Assembly (NCBI RefSeq): GCF_014639155.1
Contig: NZ_BMFT01000001.1
Span: forward strand, 930,001 to 994,000
Direction of reading: 5' to 3'
From: Paenibacillus segetis
GTDB lineage: Bacteria; Bacillota; Bacilli; Paenibacillales; Paenibacillaceae
DNA length: 64,000 nucleotides
The notes beneath the pieces are model-generated. The model had not been told where the DNA came from. It saw only the letters and a list, made by a program, of their open reading frames with translations, and searched no databases. The position numbers and the translations under genes are program-made. Below, in pieces: positions 43,883-54,218 of the stretch (position 1 is the stretch's first letter; each line of letters begins with the position of its first letter).

Positions 43883-44182
43883 CTATCCCGCTTTGCGTCT
43901 TGAGAAGTTGCTATGATTACGAATACCGGCAAAAATGTTAAATGCACCAAGTACCATAAACAGAGCACCGATTACGACGCGAAGCGATGAACCCGTGAAC
44001 AAAAACATTTGAATCAACGCTAGAATAATGAGCATGGCTCCCATGCTAATGTTCATTTTAGCATTGTAGAGTCCACGTAGTGTGCCATCGCTCGATCTCC
44101 GGGATCGAAAGCTAAAAACTAGTGAACAGACGCTAGAAATGATCAGCCCGACGTATAATACGTATTGAATGCCCTGGATCAT
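43883..44182 (-). CDS. ytpI: YtpI-like membrane protein
   Basis: 99 residues with three hydrophobic helices (about 5-22, 46-64 and 68-86) and a basic C-terminus. The position between ytoI and ytrI and the general pattern match YtpI of B. subtilis, whose role is unknown. AAAAGGAG precedes the ATG. Converges with ytoI. Confidence 0.75.
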   Translation of the reverse strand: MIQGIQYVLYVGLIISSVCSLVFSFRSRRSSDGTLRGLYNAKMNISMGAMLIILALIQMFLFTGSSLRVVIGALFMVLGAFNIFAGIRNHSNFSRRKAG

Positions 44183-44239
44183 GAAATAAGATGCTCCTTT
44201 TCAATTTTAATTAATTCTATTTTAATATATCATGAATAA

Positions 44240-44737
44240 TCAGCTTCGGACATAAGGGCGCATATCAACCCAAACTTGTAGAACTCCATCACTTACTAGC
44301 ATCGTCTTGACTTGAATACTATATTCTTTGTCGCGGACGTTGTATATTTTCTTATTCAACAGCGTACGAGCCATTTTGGCATCTGAATCAATCTCAAATA
44401 TGCTTCTGCCACGAAGCACCTCAAGCTCTCCATGCAGTTGCTGAACTACTTCCTTAATAGCGAGTGAATCAAGTGGGGGGTCCTGCTCTTCTACCGTCAC
44501 CTTGATTTCCTTGATCACAGTAGATCTTTTACTGTACTTCTTCAATGTTTTGTTGTCTTCTTCTGCTTGATACAATTGAATTTGTAGATCCTTGTTTTGG
44601 ATCCAAAGCGTATTGAAGCTAGTTTGATAGACTACATTGTAAGCGACACTTCCTACAACCATCCCTAACACGAAAATGGCTGTAAACTGCATGAACTTCC
44701 TGAACCCTTTTAGTGTTGGTCGGTTGATCCCGTTCAT
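44240..44737 (-). CDS. ytrI: Sporulation membrane protein YtrI
   Basis: About 165 residues from ATG 44737, which overlaps the ytrH stop (ATGA) and has GGAGGAAG six bases upstream; a longer start at 44761 is less likely. One N-terminal membrane helix, then a coiled-coil-prone segment (LWIQNKDLQIQLYQAEEDNKTLKK) and a mixed alpha/beta outer domain. In B. subtilis ytrI belongs with ytrH to sigma-E sporulation genes. Confidence 0.8.
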   Translation of the reverse strand: MNGINRPTLKGFRKFMQFTAIFVLGMVVGSVAYNVVYQTSFNTLWIQNKDLQIQLYQAEEDNKTLKKYSKRSTVIKEIKVTVEEQDPPLDSLAIKEVVQQLHGELEVLRGRSIFEIDSDAKMARTLLNKKIYNVRDKEYSIQVKTMLVSDGVLQVWVDMRPYVRS

Positions 44738-45063
44738 CCCCGACTTCCTCCGCACATCCATCTCACCAGCTCCGAGCCCATATGAGCACCTAAAAAGGCG
44801 AACAGCAGATATAAAATCTGTTTGATTGCCGGAGATAAATTACCATCAAAGAAATTACTCTCAATGACCCGCATGGGGTCTATCGTTCCTCCAACTGCAG
44901 CTGCCAGAGCCCATATTTTGATGCGATCAGCAACATCCAGCATGCTCTGAGTAGGTGGTTGCAGGGATACAACTGCTCCGATGCCGCCAACCAAGGCTCC
45001 TCCAAGCACGATACCGAAGGCGATGAAAAAGTCCATAACTGCTTTGGTTAGAAACGTACTCAT
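44734..45063 (-). CDS. ytrH: Sporulation membrane protein YtrH
   Basis: 109 residues with membrane helices near both ends (about 9-35 and 88-100) and the family's GxxLGGALVGGIGAV-like first helix. GGGGAG lies nine bases before the ATG. Translationally coupled to ytrI by a four-base overlap. Needed for normal sporulation in B. subtilis; membrane-located in the mother cell by analogy. Confidence 0.82.
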   Translation of the reverse strand: MSTFLTKAVMDFFIAFGIVLGGALVGGIGAVVSLQPPTQSMLDVADRIKIWALAAAVGGTIDPMRVIESNFFDGNLSPAIKQILYLLFAFLGAHMGSELVRWMCGGSRG

Positions 45064-45314
45064 GTTTGCTAACTCCCCTTTTTAGGATTGTCATAACCGG
45101 TCTAAGATTTCGCTTGTCCGGTCCTATTACCTATTCTATGGGCGTATTAAAGCTATGTATGATAAAATATTTTTGAGTAGTTTAAAGTGAGTTCAAAAAG
45201 CTCTGCTGAATTCAAGATTCGATGTCGAATCCGCTTCTTGATATGCTTCGTGATCAATAATGGATTTTTGAACAACCTCTAAAAGAGTTTATTTTATTGA
45301 AGGGAAGGGGACAC
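45064..45314. repeat. Intergenic region with structured element before dnaE
   Basis: 251 bases between divergent ytrH and dnaE. An outer inverted repeat GTTCAAAAA/TTTTTGAAC (45191-45199 with 45265-45273) encloses a tight hairpin GATTCGA-TG-TCGAATC (45217-45232). The arrangement looks like a small interspersed or MITE-like element rather than a terminator. Other copies cannot be searched for here. Confidence 0.4.
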
Positions 45315-48300
45315 ATGGACAGCTTCGTTCATCTTCACGTGCATAGTGAGTACAGCCTGCTGGACGGTGCCGCCCGGCTTGAAGATCTCGTACAAAAAGC
45401 AGCTGGCTTAGGTATGAAGGCGCTAGCGTTGACTGATCACGGCGTCATGTACGGTGCAGTTCCTTTTTATAAATTATGTATAGCAAACGGCATTAAGCCG
45501 ATTATTGGATGTGAAATGTATTTTACGTCTGGTTCTCGTAAGGAACGAGGCAGTCGTAAAGATCAGCCGATCCATCATTTGATTCTTCTTGCCAAAGACG
45601 AAGTCGGATACCGGAATCTCATGCGACTTTGCTCCATTGGACATTTAGAAGGTTTCCATTACAAACCTAGAATTGATTGGGATGTGCTAGAGCGACATAG
45701 TGAAGGATTAATTTGTCTGAGTGCCTGTCTTGGTGGAGAAGTGCCGCAGCATTTACTTCATGGTCGATATGAGGAAGCAAAGAAAGCGGCTGGACGCTAC
45801 CAAAAGGTTTTCGGTGATGATTTCTATTTGGAGTTGCAAGATCATAGCATTCCGGAGCAAAAAAGAGTGAATCCCGGGCTCATCGATCTAGCTCGTGAGT
45901 TAGGTATTTCCCTAGTTGCCACAAATGACGTTCATTATCTTGGCAGAGAAGACGCAGAGGTACAGGATGTGCTGATTTGTATCGGGACGGGGAAAACGGT
46001 AGACGATGAGGAACGTTTCAAAATGACAACGAATCAGTTGTATTTGAAAACAGGAGCAGAAATAGCTGCTTTATTTCCGCATGTACCCGAAGCGATTACG
46101 AATAGTGCACTCATTGCGGATAAATGTAATTTAGAGCTAGAATTCGGTCGTCACATTCTCCCTGCGTATTCACCAATTCCTGCGGAAATGACCGCTGAAA
46201 CTTATTTGGCTTCACTCTGTGAGAAGGGACTATACAATCGATATGGTCATTTGGATTCATGGACAGACCCTGAAGAGCAAAGCCGACTGAAGCAGCGGTT
46301 GCATTATGAATTAGAAGTTATCCGTAATATGGGATTCTCTGATTATTTCCTGATCGTCTGGGATTTCATTGCTTATGCTCACCGAAATGGGATTACTACA
46401 GGACCAGGGCGGGGTTCATCAGCGGGCAGCATCGTCGCTTATGTTCTGAACATTACAGATGTTGATCCGATGAAGTACGCGCTATTGTTCGAACGATTCT
46501 TGAATCCTGAGCGGATTACGATGCCCGATATCGATATTGATTTTAACGACGAGCGAAGGGATGAGGTTATCTCTTATGTAGCCGATAAATATGGGGCAGA
46601 GCATGTGGCTCAAATCATTACATTTGGTACAATGGCGGCTCGCGCTGCAGTTCGAGATGTAGGCCGGGCGCTTAATGTTCCGTTTGGCGAAGTGGATAAG
46701 GTAGCGAAACTAATCCCAGGTAATCTGGGGATGACGATTGAGCGTGCATTGAAGGAAAGTCCTGATTTGAAGGCATTATATGATGGGCAGACTCGAATTA
46801 CAGCATTGCTTGATATGGCGATGAAAGTAGAAGGCATGCCACGACACGCCTCCACGCATGCCGCAGGTGTTGTCATTTCCCGTGATCCGTTAACAGATGC
46901 TGTACCTTTGCAAGCTGGAAGTGAAGGGGCGGCACTTACTCAGTATTCGATGGAGAATCTCGAATCGATAGGTCTGCTGAAGATGGATTTTCTTGGTCTT
47001 CGAACCCTCTCGATTATTGAACGCTGTATGGCTTGGATTAGTGAAGAACAAGGCGTGACACCTGACTTTCAGCTAACCCTTGATAACGACGAGCTTACCT
47101 ACGATATGTTAGGACGCGGGGAGACCACTGGAGTGTTCCAATTGGAGTCGGCGGGGTGTAGGCGTGTATTGCGTGATTTGAAGCCATCGAAATTCGAGGA
47201 TATTATATCCGTTGTAGCACTGTATCGTCCTGGTCCAATGGAGTTTATTCCGAAATTCATTGCCGGTAAACATGGCGAAGTTACTGTGGAGTACCCACAT
47301 CCGGATTTGCAACCGATTCTCAAAGATACGTATGGAATTATCGTGTATCAAGAGCAAATTATGCAGATTGCTTCTAGAATGGCAGGTTTCTCACTTGGAG
47401 AAGCGGATTTACTTAGACGAGCTGTTTCGAAGAAGAAGCGGGAAGTGCTGGACGAACAACGCAGTCATTTTGTAGCTGGTAGTAAGCTTCAGGGCTATAC
47501 CGAGGACGAAGCAAACGTTGTGTACGATATGATTGTTAAATTTGCTAATTATGGATTTCCACGTGCTCATGCTGCAGCTTACGGTGTACTTGCGTTCCAG
47601 ACTGCATATTTAAAGGCACATTTCCCTGTACATTTTATGGCCTCAATGTTAACAGCTGTCATGGGCAGCCATCGTAAGGTTGCAGAATATATTCTCGAAT
47701 GCCGTCGAATGGGAATTAAGGTCATGCCACCCGATGTTAATGAAAGTGGCGTGTTATTTACACCTCAAGTACAGCTCACTGAAGCACCTGCAGCGGCAAT
47801 AGATGCAGTACAGAAGTCCCTTGTGACTGATGTTGATTCAACAGGGATTACAAACGGTGTTATTCGCTTTGGTCTAGCTGCAATCAAAAATGTCGGAACA
47901 CAAGCGATGGATAGTATTCTACGCGAACGTAAAGAGCGACCTTTTGACAGTTTGCTCGATTTCTGTCGTCGTGTCGATTTGCGCACGTGTAATAAGCGGG
48001 TTATTGAATCGCTCATTCAAGCTGGGGCGTTTGATTCTTTGCCGGGACACCGAGCTCAGCTGTTAGCCATGCTTGATGAAACTGTTGATGCAGCTATGAA
48101 ATGGCGCAAGGAACGGGATGATTTACAAATTCAATTGTTTGATTTTGTGGAAACCCCCAACTGGGAAATTCAGTATCCCAATATCCCTGTATTTTCTATT
48201 TCACAGCAATTGGATCTGGAGCGAGAGCTCCTCGGCTTATACTTGTCTGGTCATCCGCTAGATGATTATGATGATTTGCTTGAGAAGGAAGGAATTGACC

Positions 48301-49055
48301 GATTGATGGAACTCACAGAAGCTCCAGATGAGAGTCGGAAAATTGTTGCTGGGATGGTCGTTTCAATAAAGACGATCATGACGAAGCAAGGTAAAGCGAT
48401 GGCGTTTATGGAGTTGGAAGACCAAGTCGAACGCTGCGAGGTAGTCCTATTTCCAGAGGTATGGCGCCGTTGCTCAGGATTAATTATCAAAGGAGCGTTA
48501 CTCGCTCTCAGGGCTACGGTCCAGCAGCAGGACGAAGGTTTTAAGTTGCTGGCAGACGATGTGGCACTGTTAGATGCACAGAACCTTGAGGCCTTACAGC
48601 GCGCGGCAGCGGCACGTGGCTCATCTAGAGGCAGGGAGTCTGCGAAACCTAAGAAGGTTGGTAGCTCAGCCTCAACAGATAATAACGCCGTTACACCGGT
48701 CTCTGCGGCTCCAGGGGGGCACTCCCCTTCCAAGACTATAGATAGTGATAGGGGAGACGCTGAGGACATGGTGAGGAACGCTGAGCGACCTGCTAAGGAA
48801 GGGCATGTCCGTAAATCGCAGCCGCAAGCACAACGTGTCTTTATCAAGATAGCGACCGTTAAGGAGAACGCTATTCTTTTAGAACAGCTGAAGGAGTTGC
48901 TGGAACTGCACCACGGTCCAGTGGAAACCGTACTTTTTTACGAAAGCACTGGGAAGCTGCTCGCATTGAACGAACGCTATAGCATCAAGCCCTCCCCCGA
49001 CTTATTCCACCAAATGGAGGAAATGTTGGGACCGGACACTGTGAAGGTAAAGTAA
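45315..49055 (+). CDS. dnaE: DNA polymerase III alpha subunit DnaE
   Basis: About 1246 residues from ATG 45315 (GGGAAGGGG upstream). It opens with the PHP domain (VHLHVHSEYSLLDG, TDHGVMYG), followed by the polymerase palm with the PDIDIDF catalytic aspartates (near 46527-46547), thumb/fingers, a helix-hairpin-helix segment and an OB fold (near 48340-48560). A low-complexity Ser/Ala/Pro/charged linker (near 48600-48820) joins a small C-terminal domain. DnaE extends RNA primers at the replication fork in Bacillota, beside PolC. Located next to ytrH as in Bacillus. Confidence 0.96.
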   Translation: MDSFVHLHVHSEYSLLDGAARLEDLVQKAAGLGMKALALTDHGVMYGAVPFYKLCIANGIKPIIGCEMYFTSGSRKERGSRKDQPIHHLILLAKDEVGYRNLMRLCSIGHLEGFHYKPRIDWDVLERHSEGLICLSACLGGEVPQHLLHGRYEEAKKAAGRYQKVFGDDFYLELQDHSIPEQKRVNPGLIDLARELGISLVATNDVHYLGREDAEVQDVLICIGTGKTVDDEERFKMTTNQLYLKTGAEIAALFPHVPEAITNSALIADKCNLELEFGRHILPAYSPIPAEMTAETYLASLCEKGLYNRYGHLDSWTDPEEQSRLKQRLHYELEVIRNMGFSDYFLIVWDFIAYAHRNGITTGPGRGSSAGSIVAYVLNITDVDPMKYALLFERFLNPERITMPDIDIDFNDERRDEVISYVADKYGAEHVAQIITFGTMAARAAVRDVGRALNVPFGEVDKVAKLIPGNLGMTIERALKESPDLKALYDGQTRITALLDMAMKVEGMPRHASTHAAGVVISRDPLTDAVPLQAGSEGAALTQYSMENLESIGLLKMDFLGLRTLSIIERCMAWISEEQGVTPDFQLTLDNDELTYDMLGRGETTGVFQLESAGCRRVLRDLKPSKFEDIISVVALYRPGPMEFIPKFIAGKHGEVTVEYPHPDLQPILKDTYGIIVYQEQIMQIASRMAGFSLGEADLLRRAVSKKKREVLDEQRSHFVAGSKLQGYTEDEANVVYDMIVKFANYGFPRAHAAAYGVLAFQTAYLKAHFPVHFMASMLTAVMGSHRKVAEYILECRRMGIKVMPPDVNESGVLFTPQVQLTEAPAAAIDAVQKSLVTDVDSTGITNGVIRFGLAAIKNVGTQAMDSILRERKERPFDSLLDFCRRVDLRTCNKRVIESLIQAGAFDSLPGHRAQLLAMLDETVDAAMKWRKERDDLQIQLFDFVETPNWEIQYPNIPVFSISQQLDLERELLGLYLSGHPLDDYDDLLEKEGIDRLMELTEAPDESRKIVAGMVVSIKTIMTKQGKAMAFMELEDQVERCEVVLFPEVWRRCSGLIIKGALLALRATVQQQDEGFKLLADDVALLDAQNLEALQRAAAARGSSRGRESAKPKKVGSSASTDNNAVTPVSAAPGGHSPSKTIDSDRGDAEDMVRNAERPAKEGHVRKSQPQAQRVFIKIATVKENAILLEQLKELLELHHGPVETVLFYESTGKLLALNERYSIKPSPDLFHQMEEMLGPDTVKVK

Positions 49056-49234
49056 GGAACATAAATCCTAGTCCGTTCTTCGATAGAAATATCGAGGTAC
49101 GGGCTTTTTTAACGAACATTTTACCCTGCTCGCGCATACACTTAGAATCACGTTAGGACAAATACTGAAGTCAAAAAAGTCCTCAAAGAGCACAGACAGA
49201 ATTCTGATCTTGATGGTATGCGGGAGGGATAATG

Positions 49235-49732
49235 ATGTCATTTGAAATTGCGGAGGCACAGTTACTTCGCCGAGGTGTCAAGTTAGAGGATATTGCAGAC
49301 ATTGTATATTCACTACAAATTGTTTACAACTCAGAGCTAACGATGGAGCAATGTCTGGACAGCGTCAAGGCTGTACTACAAAAACGTGAGGTACAGTACA
49401 CATTATTTACGGGGATTGCTTTGGACGAATTAGCAGAGAAGAAGCTGTTACCAGAGCCACTCCAGGCCATCATGGAGGCTGACGAACCGCTCTACGGCGT
49501 AGATGAAACTATGGCACTCGGGATTACGAGTGTATTTGGAATGATAGGATTGACCAGTTTTGGTTATTTGGACAAGGTGAAGCCTGAAATTATTGGTAAA
49601 TTAAATGAAAAAGGAGCGCAGATTCATGTGTTCCTGGACGATTTGGTTGCAGGTCTTGCTGCTGCGTCTTCCGCTCGGATTGCTCATAAGAGTCCAAAGG
49701 CTAATCACTATCAATCGCCAAAGCTCCCTTAA
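49235..49732 (+). CDS. PgpA/YutG-family phosphatidylglycerophosphatase-like protein
   Basis: About 165 residues from ATG 49235 (GGGAGGG six to seven bases upstream; an adjacent ATG at 49232 is also possible). Resembles YutG-type members of the PgpA family (LLRRGVKLEDIADIV, VGxxDE-type YGVDETMALGITSVFGMIG, DDLVAG near the C-terminus). Classical PgpA removes phosphate from phosphatidylglycerol phosphate in the membrane; this soluble-looking, short form may have another role. Followed by a terminator. Confidence 0.78.
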   Translation: MSFEIAEAQLLRRGVKLEDIADIVYSLQIVYNSELTMEQCLDSVKAVLQKREVQYTLFTGIALDELAEKKLLPEPLQAIMEADEPLYGVDETMALGITSVFGMIGLTSFGYLDKVKPEIIGKLNEKGAQIHVFLDDLVAGLAAASSARIAHKSPKANHYQSPKLP

Positions 49733-49754
49733 ACCAAACTCTTGTGATCGAAAT

Positions 49755-49776
49755 AAGGCCGGGAATCCCGGCCTTT
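49755..49776 (+). terminator. Terminator after the PgpA/YutG-like gene
   Basis: AAGGCCGGG/CCCGGCCTT nine-bp stem with a 3-base loop and a short T run. Confidence 0.8.
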
Positions 49777-49864
49777 GCTATTTGTTGCGGGAAATTTGAA
49801 AATTATGTTATCATTATTCTATTAAACGGGCTCAGAAGTATATGGTTAGGGGGCTTAAGAAGGC

Positions 49865-50053
49865 ATGTGGACCGTTATTTATATTGCGCCTACCGCGAAA
49901 ATTACGGATATGATCAAAATGAAACTCTCGGAAGAAGGCTTTCTTGTCCAAACGCGTCCCGTCAATTTATCAAAACAGCAGTTTGAAATCTTAGTTCCTT
50001 CAGGAGAACTAGAGGAAGTTCAAGAAGTGTTAAATTCGATCCTTCATCCTTGA
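49865..50053 (+). CDS. Small conserved-type protein, unknown function
   Basis: 62 residues: MWTVIYIAPTAKITDMIKMKLSEEGFLVQ..., an alpha/beta pattern (strand, helix, strand, helix) like the small 'signal-transducing/DUF2007-like' folds found just before accD in Bacillota. No motif fixes a function. Precedes accD by 83 bases and may share its transcript. Confidence 0.6.
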   Translation: MWTVIYIAPTAKITDMIKMKLSEEGFLVQTRPVNLSKQQFEILVPSGELEEVQEVLNSILHP

Positions 50054-50136
50054 GGGTAAGAATAGGGCAAATCATCGAACAATAGATCCTTATCTGCAGA
50101 TGTGGCCAATAAATTTACGGCTGAAGAGGTGTAGTT

Positions 50137-51030
50137 GTGTTTAAAGATTTGTTTCAGAAGAAAAGAAAATATGCGACCATTCCTTCTGAACGTTTGGGTA
50201 GCGATGACAGTTCGCAGTCGCTAGATCGACCTAAGCGTGAAGTTCCAGAAGGTTTGATGAATAAATGCAGCAGCTGTGGAAGCATTCAATATAGCAAAGA
50301 GCTTGAGAAAAATTTGAAAGTCTGCCCTTCCTGCGGCTATCATATGCGTCTGAACGCTATGGACCGAATTCGATTTACTATCGATGAAGGTACTTTTATC
50401 GAATATGACGAAGATATGGTCTCCGTTGATCCGCTAACATTTCCGGGATATGCTAACAAACTGGAACAACAGACCTTGAAATCGGGTCTACGTGAAGCGG
50501 TAATTACTGGACAAGGAAGTATTGGCGGGTTTCAAGCCGTTGTAGCTATAATGAGCTTTGATTTCTTCACAGGTAGTATGGGGTCCGTTGTTGGTGAGAA
50601 AATAACGCGGGCGATTGAAGCTGCCATAGAGAAATCTCTTCCTTTAATCATTTTCTCTACTTCAGGTGGAGCACGAATGCAGGAGAGTATTCTCAGCCTA
50701 ATGCAAATGGCAAAGACAAGTGCGGCACTGGCACGATTGAATGAAGCTGGTGGATTATATATTTCGGTCATTACGGACCCAACAACAGGGGGCGTATCGG
50801 CCAGCTTTGCTATGCTTGGAGACATCATTATTGCTGAGCCGGGAGCTGTATTCGGTTTTGCGGGTAGAATAGTAATTGAACAAACCATCCGACAGAAGCT
50901 TCCTGACGACTTCCAAACAGCAGAATTCAATTTGGAGCATGGCCAGCTTGATCTGGTCGTTCATCGTAAAGAGATGAAAGCAATGTTAACTAAATTGCTT
51001 GATCTGCACGGTGGGAAGGGAGGGGTGTAA
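50137..51030 (+). CDS. accD: Acetyl-CoA carboxylase carboxyltransferase beta subunit
   Basis: A 297-residue subunit starting at GTG (GAGGTG upstream). The N-terminal zinc ribbon is CSSCG...CPSCGYH (about residues 44-70); the crotonase-like carboxyltransferase core includes [10 protein letters not shown] and [12 protein letters not shown]. With AccA it transfers CO2 from carboxybiotin to acetyl-CoA, the first committed step of fatty-acid synthesis. The stop is directly followed by the accA start. Confidence 0.96.
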   Translation: MFKDLFQKKRKYATIPSERLGSDDSSQSLDRPKREVPEGLMNKCSSCGSIQYSKELEKNLKVCPSCGYHMRLNAMDRIRFTIDEGTFIEYDEDMVSVDPLTFPGYANKLEQQTLKSGLREAVITGQGSIGGFQAVVAIMSFDFFTGSMGSVVGEKITRAIEAAIEKSLPLIIFSTSGGARMQESILSLMQMAKTSAALARLNEAGGLYISVITDPTTGGVSASFAMLGDIIIAEPGAVFGFAGRIVIEQTIRQKLPDDFQTAEFNLEHGQLDLVVHRKEMKAMLTKLLDLHGGKGGV

Positions 51031-52062
51031 GTGGCAGGAGAATTACCTTTTGAAAGCCCATTAGTTAAACTGCGCGAGAAGATTCAAGAACTTGAACAGT
51101 TCGGAAGCGAAAAGGGCATAGATTTTGGCGAAGAAATTGCACGGTTGGAGGAACGTTATCTTCAACTTGAAGATGAGATATATAGCAACATTTCACCTTC
51201 ACAAAAAATGCACTTGGCCAGACAACATCAACGGCCTACTTCGCTCGATTTGATCAATTTAATTTTTGGTGATTTCATTGAATTACACGGTGACCGTGTA
51301 TTTGGTGATGACAAGGCCATTGTCGGTGGATTGGCTAAGTTAGATGATATGCCCGTTACCGTGATTGGACAGCAGCGTGGTAAGGACACGAAGGATAATA
51401 TTGCGCGTTTCTTTGGAAGCGCACATCCAGAGGGCTTCCGAAAAGCGCTGCGCCTCATGCAGCAGGCTGATAAGTTTGGACGTCCGATTATTACCTTTAT
51501 TGACACGAAAGGAGCTTATCCAGGGATTACGGCCGAAGAGAGAGGCCAATCCGAGGCAATTGCCCGTAACCTGAGGGATATGGCAATGCTAAGAGTTCCT
51601 GTTATTTGTGTGGTCATTGGCGAAGGTGGAAGTGGCGGTGCTCTTGCACTTGCTGTGGGAAACCGCGTACTGATGCTAGAAAATGCCATTTACTCAGCAA
51701 TTTCACCAAATGGTGCGGCTTCCATTCTATGGAAGGATGCTTCTAAGGCAGATCAGGCAGCCGAGGCGATGAAGATCACCGCTCAGGATCTTCTGGAAAT
51801 GGAAGTTATTGAGGGGATTATTCCAGAACCACGTGGTGGAGCTCATAAAGATTATGAGACCACTGCTTCTGAAATTAAAAATTCACTTGTGCAGCATTTA
51901 GCGGATTTGGTCAATATGAATCCGGACGAGCTTGTTGAAGATCGATATCGTAAGTTCCGCAAGATTGGACAATTTGCTGAATCGGGTAAGGTTGTCGGCC
52001 ATAAAAAGGAAGATAACGAAGAACTAACCATTATTGATTCTCCATTAGTGGGTAAAGAATAA
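51031..52062 (+). CDS. accA: Acetyl-CoA carboxylase carboxyltransferase alpha subunit
   Basis: 343 residues from GTG 51031, with GGGAGGGG upstream inside the end of accD. An N-terminal helical region ([11 protein letters not shown]...) is followed by a crotonase fold with [16 protein letters not shown] and [15 protein letters not shown]. It is somewhat longer than the roughly 320 residues usual for AccA, because of a charged C-terminal tail. Forms the heterotetramer with AccD. Confidence 0.96.
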   Translation: MAGELPFESPLVKLREKIQELEQFGSEKGIDFGEEIARLEERYLQLEDEIYSNISPSQKMHLARQHQRPTSLDLINLIFGDFIELHGDRVFGDDKAIVGGLAKLDDMPVTVIGQQRGKDTKDNIARFFGSAHPEGFRKALRLMQQADKFGRPIITFIDTKGAYPGITAEERGQSEAIARNLRDMAMLRVPVICVVIGEGGSGGALALAVGNRVLMLENAIYSAISPNGAASILWKDASKADQAAEAMKITAQDLLEMEVIEGIIPEPRGGAHKDYETTASEIKNSLVQHLADLVNMNPDELVEDRYRKFRKIGQFAESGKVVGHKKEDNEELTIIDSPLVGKE

Positions 52063-52174
52063 GAAGAATAATAAAAGTATGACGAATATCCTATACAAAA
52101 CGAGTAAACTATAGTAAATTTAGTTGTTGGTAAAGATGATATAGAGAGAACTAATTAAACGGAGGAAACCCAAA

Positions 52175-53596
52175 ATGCGCAAAACAAAAATCGTATGTAC
52201 AATCGGTCCTTCTAGCGAGTCGTTAGAGAACATCAAGAAACTAATTACGGCCGGAATGAATGTCGCTCGTCTCAACTTCTCACATGGTGATTTTGAGGAG
52301 CACGGTGCTCGTATCACTACGATCCGTGAAGCGAGTGCAGAACTGGGGAAATCAATCGCCATACTGTTGGACACGAAAGGTCCTGAAATCCGCACAGGCA
52401 AACTTAAAGAAGAGCCGATTGAGCTAGTGCAGGATGAGTTAATCACTCTGACGACCGAGGAAATTCTCGGTGACAAAGATCGCATCTCCATCACATACAG
52501 TGATCTTCCTGGAGATGTTGAAGTCGGCTCGACTATTTTGATTGATGACGGATTAATTGGTCTTACTGTTGTTGATATCCAAGGTACGGAGATTAAATGC
52601 CGTATTGTCAACGGTGGTACGATCAAGAGTAAAAAGGGCGTTAACGTTCCAGGTGTGAATATCTCCCTTCCGGGTATTACAGAGAAAGATGCTAACGATA
52701 TCGTATTTGGAATCGAGCAAGGCGTCGATTTTATTGCTGCTTCCTTCGTGCGTAAAGCTAGTGATGTTCTTGAAATCCGTCAATTGTTGGAAAGCCACAA
52801 TGCATCTCATATCCAAATCATCTCCAAAATTGAAAACCAACAAGGTGTTGACAATTTGGATGAAATCTTGGAAGTGTCTGATGGTTTGATGGTTGCCCGT
52901 GGTGACCTAGGCGTAGAAATCCCTGCCGAAGATGTTCCATTGGCACAAAAACGTATGATTGAAAAATGTAATCGCGTTGGTAAACCGGTTATTACAGCTA
53001 CTCAAATGTTGGATTCCATGCAACGCAACCCTAGACCTACTCGCGCAGAAGCAAGTGACGTAGCGAACGCTATTTTCGACGGTACAGATGCAATTATGTT
53101 GTCTGGCGAAACAGCTGCCGGTAAATATCCGGTTGATTCCGTTCTGACCATGTCCCGTATTGCTGAAAAGGCAGAATCGGCATTGGAATATCGCGAAATT
53201 TTCATTAAACAAAGTAATGCACAACAAACAACAGTTACAGAAGCAATCAGCCAATCGGTAGCCAACTCCGCTCTGGAATTGAATGCTAAGGCAATCATTA
53301 CTTCTACAGAAACTGGTTATACAGCTCGTATGGTATCTAAATATCGTCCGAAAGCTCCAATTATTGCTGTAACAACTGAAGATCAAACCATGCGTCGTCT
53401 TGCTTTGAATTGGGGCGTTACTCCTGTGAAGGGCAATGTTGCTACTTCTACAGATGAAATGTTCGACAAAGCAATGAAGGGCGGTCTTGATTCCGGTATC
53501 GTTAAAGAAGGAGATCTTGTTGTAATTACAGCGGGAATTCCATTGGGACGTTCTGGATCAACTAACTTGATCAAAATTGGCCAAGTACGCAAATAA
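52175..53596 (+). CDS. pyk: Pyruvate kinase, short form
   Basis: 473 residues with the barrel start [14 protein letters not shown], the [11 protein letters not shown] segment, the [12 protein letters not shown] catalytic segment and the C-terminal regulatory domain. It lacks the extra PEP-utilising-like domain that makes the B. subtilis enzyme about 585 residues. Converts phosphoenolpyruvate and ADP to pyruvate and ATP. It lies 112 bases after accA; pfkA, which usually lies between them in Bacillus, is absent. Ends at a strong terminator. Confidence 0.96.
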   Translation: MRKTKIVCTIGPSSESLENIKKLITAGMNVARLNFSHGDFEEHGARITTIREASAELGKSIAILLDTKGPEIRTGKLKEEPIELVQDELITLTTEEILGDKDRISITYSDLPGDVEVGSTILIDDGLIGLTVVDIQGTEIKCRIVNGGTIKSKKGVNVPGVNISLPGITEKDANDIVFGIEQGVDFIAASFVRKASDVLEIRQLLESHNASHIQIISKIENQQGVDNLDEILEVSDGLMVARGDLGVEIPAEDVPLAQKRMIEKCNRVGKPVITATQMLDSMQRNPRPTRAEASDVANAIFDGTDAIMLSGETAAGKYPVDSVLTMSRIAEKAESALEYREIFIKQSNAQQTTVTEAISQSVANSALELNAKAIITSTETGYTARMVSKYRPKAPIIAVTTEDQTMRRLALNWGVTPVKGNVATSTDEMFDKAMKGGLDSGIVKEGDLVVITAGIPLGRSGSTNLIKIGQVRK

Positions 53597-53643
53597 TTAA
53601 TTCGAGCTTGAAATAAATAATAGTCGGCAACGACAATTCAGAA

Positions 53644-53685
53644 AAAGCAATGGGGCATCCGGTAACGGGATCCATTGCTTTTTTT
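53644..53685 (+). terminator. Terminator after pyk
   Basis: Ten-bp stem AAAGCAATGG/CCATTGCTTT with an 18-base, partly paired loop and a T run. Confidence 0.9.
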
Positions 53686-53728
53686 GCAAAATAAATATAC
53701 ATACCGCTGGAAAGGAGCTGGTATCTTC

Positions 53729-54148
53729 ATGTTTGTTAGTGAGTTGACGATTCTGCCCAAATATTCTGAATTTGATATGATGGGAATTATTTATCATGCG
53801 CATTATCTAGGTTGGTTCGAGATGGGGCGCACGAAATTGTGTCAGGACCTTGGTTTTAATTATTTTGATATGGAGCAATCGGGTTATATTTCCCCTGTTC
53901 ATGAAATGAAGGTAGAGTACAAACGGGGAATTACCTATGGAGATCAGGTGCTGCTCAGAACGTGGATCAAGGAGAACGGCGGCGTCAAAACGGTTTATGG
54001 TTATCAAGTGTTGGATGGAGAAGGGGTACTTCGAGTAGAAGGTTCGTCATCACACTATGTGGTGCGAAGAGAGGATTTCAAACCAGTTCAATTCAAAAAG
54101 GTATTCCCTGAATGGTATGCTGCTTTCGAAAAGGCTAGTAAATTTTGA
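53729..54148 (+). CDS. Hotdog-fold acyl-CoA thioesterase (YbgC/4HBT family)
   Basis: 139 residues from ATG 53729, with AAAGGAG upstream. The catalytic-type segment YSEFDMMGIIYHAHYLGWFEMGR has the D-x-x-x-x-x-x-H/N spacing of the YbgC/4-hydroxybenzoyl-CoA thioesterase family (Asp at about 16). Likely hydrolyses an acyl-CoA in the cytoplasm; substrate unknown. Flanked by the pyk terminator and fxsA. Confidence 0.88.
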   Translation: MFVSELTILPKYSEFDMMGIIYHAHYLGWFEMGRTKLCQDLGFNYFDMEQSGYISPVHEMKVEYKRGITYGDQVLLRTWIKENGGVKTVYGYQVLDGEGVLRVEGSSSHYVVRREDFKPVQFKKVFPEWYAAFEKASKF

Positions 54149-54218
54149 TTATACGGCTTTGAAGCGTTAAAATACTCCTATAAGTGTAGAATAGCAGCAA
54201 CTATAAAGGAGTTATCAT

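Noticed and set aside
48266-48847. Antisense open frame of 193 codons inside dnaE
   Set aside because: Shadow of the dnaE frame, caused by the low-complexity linker; no start signals or motifs.
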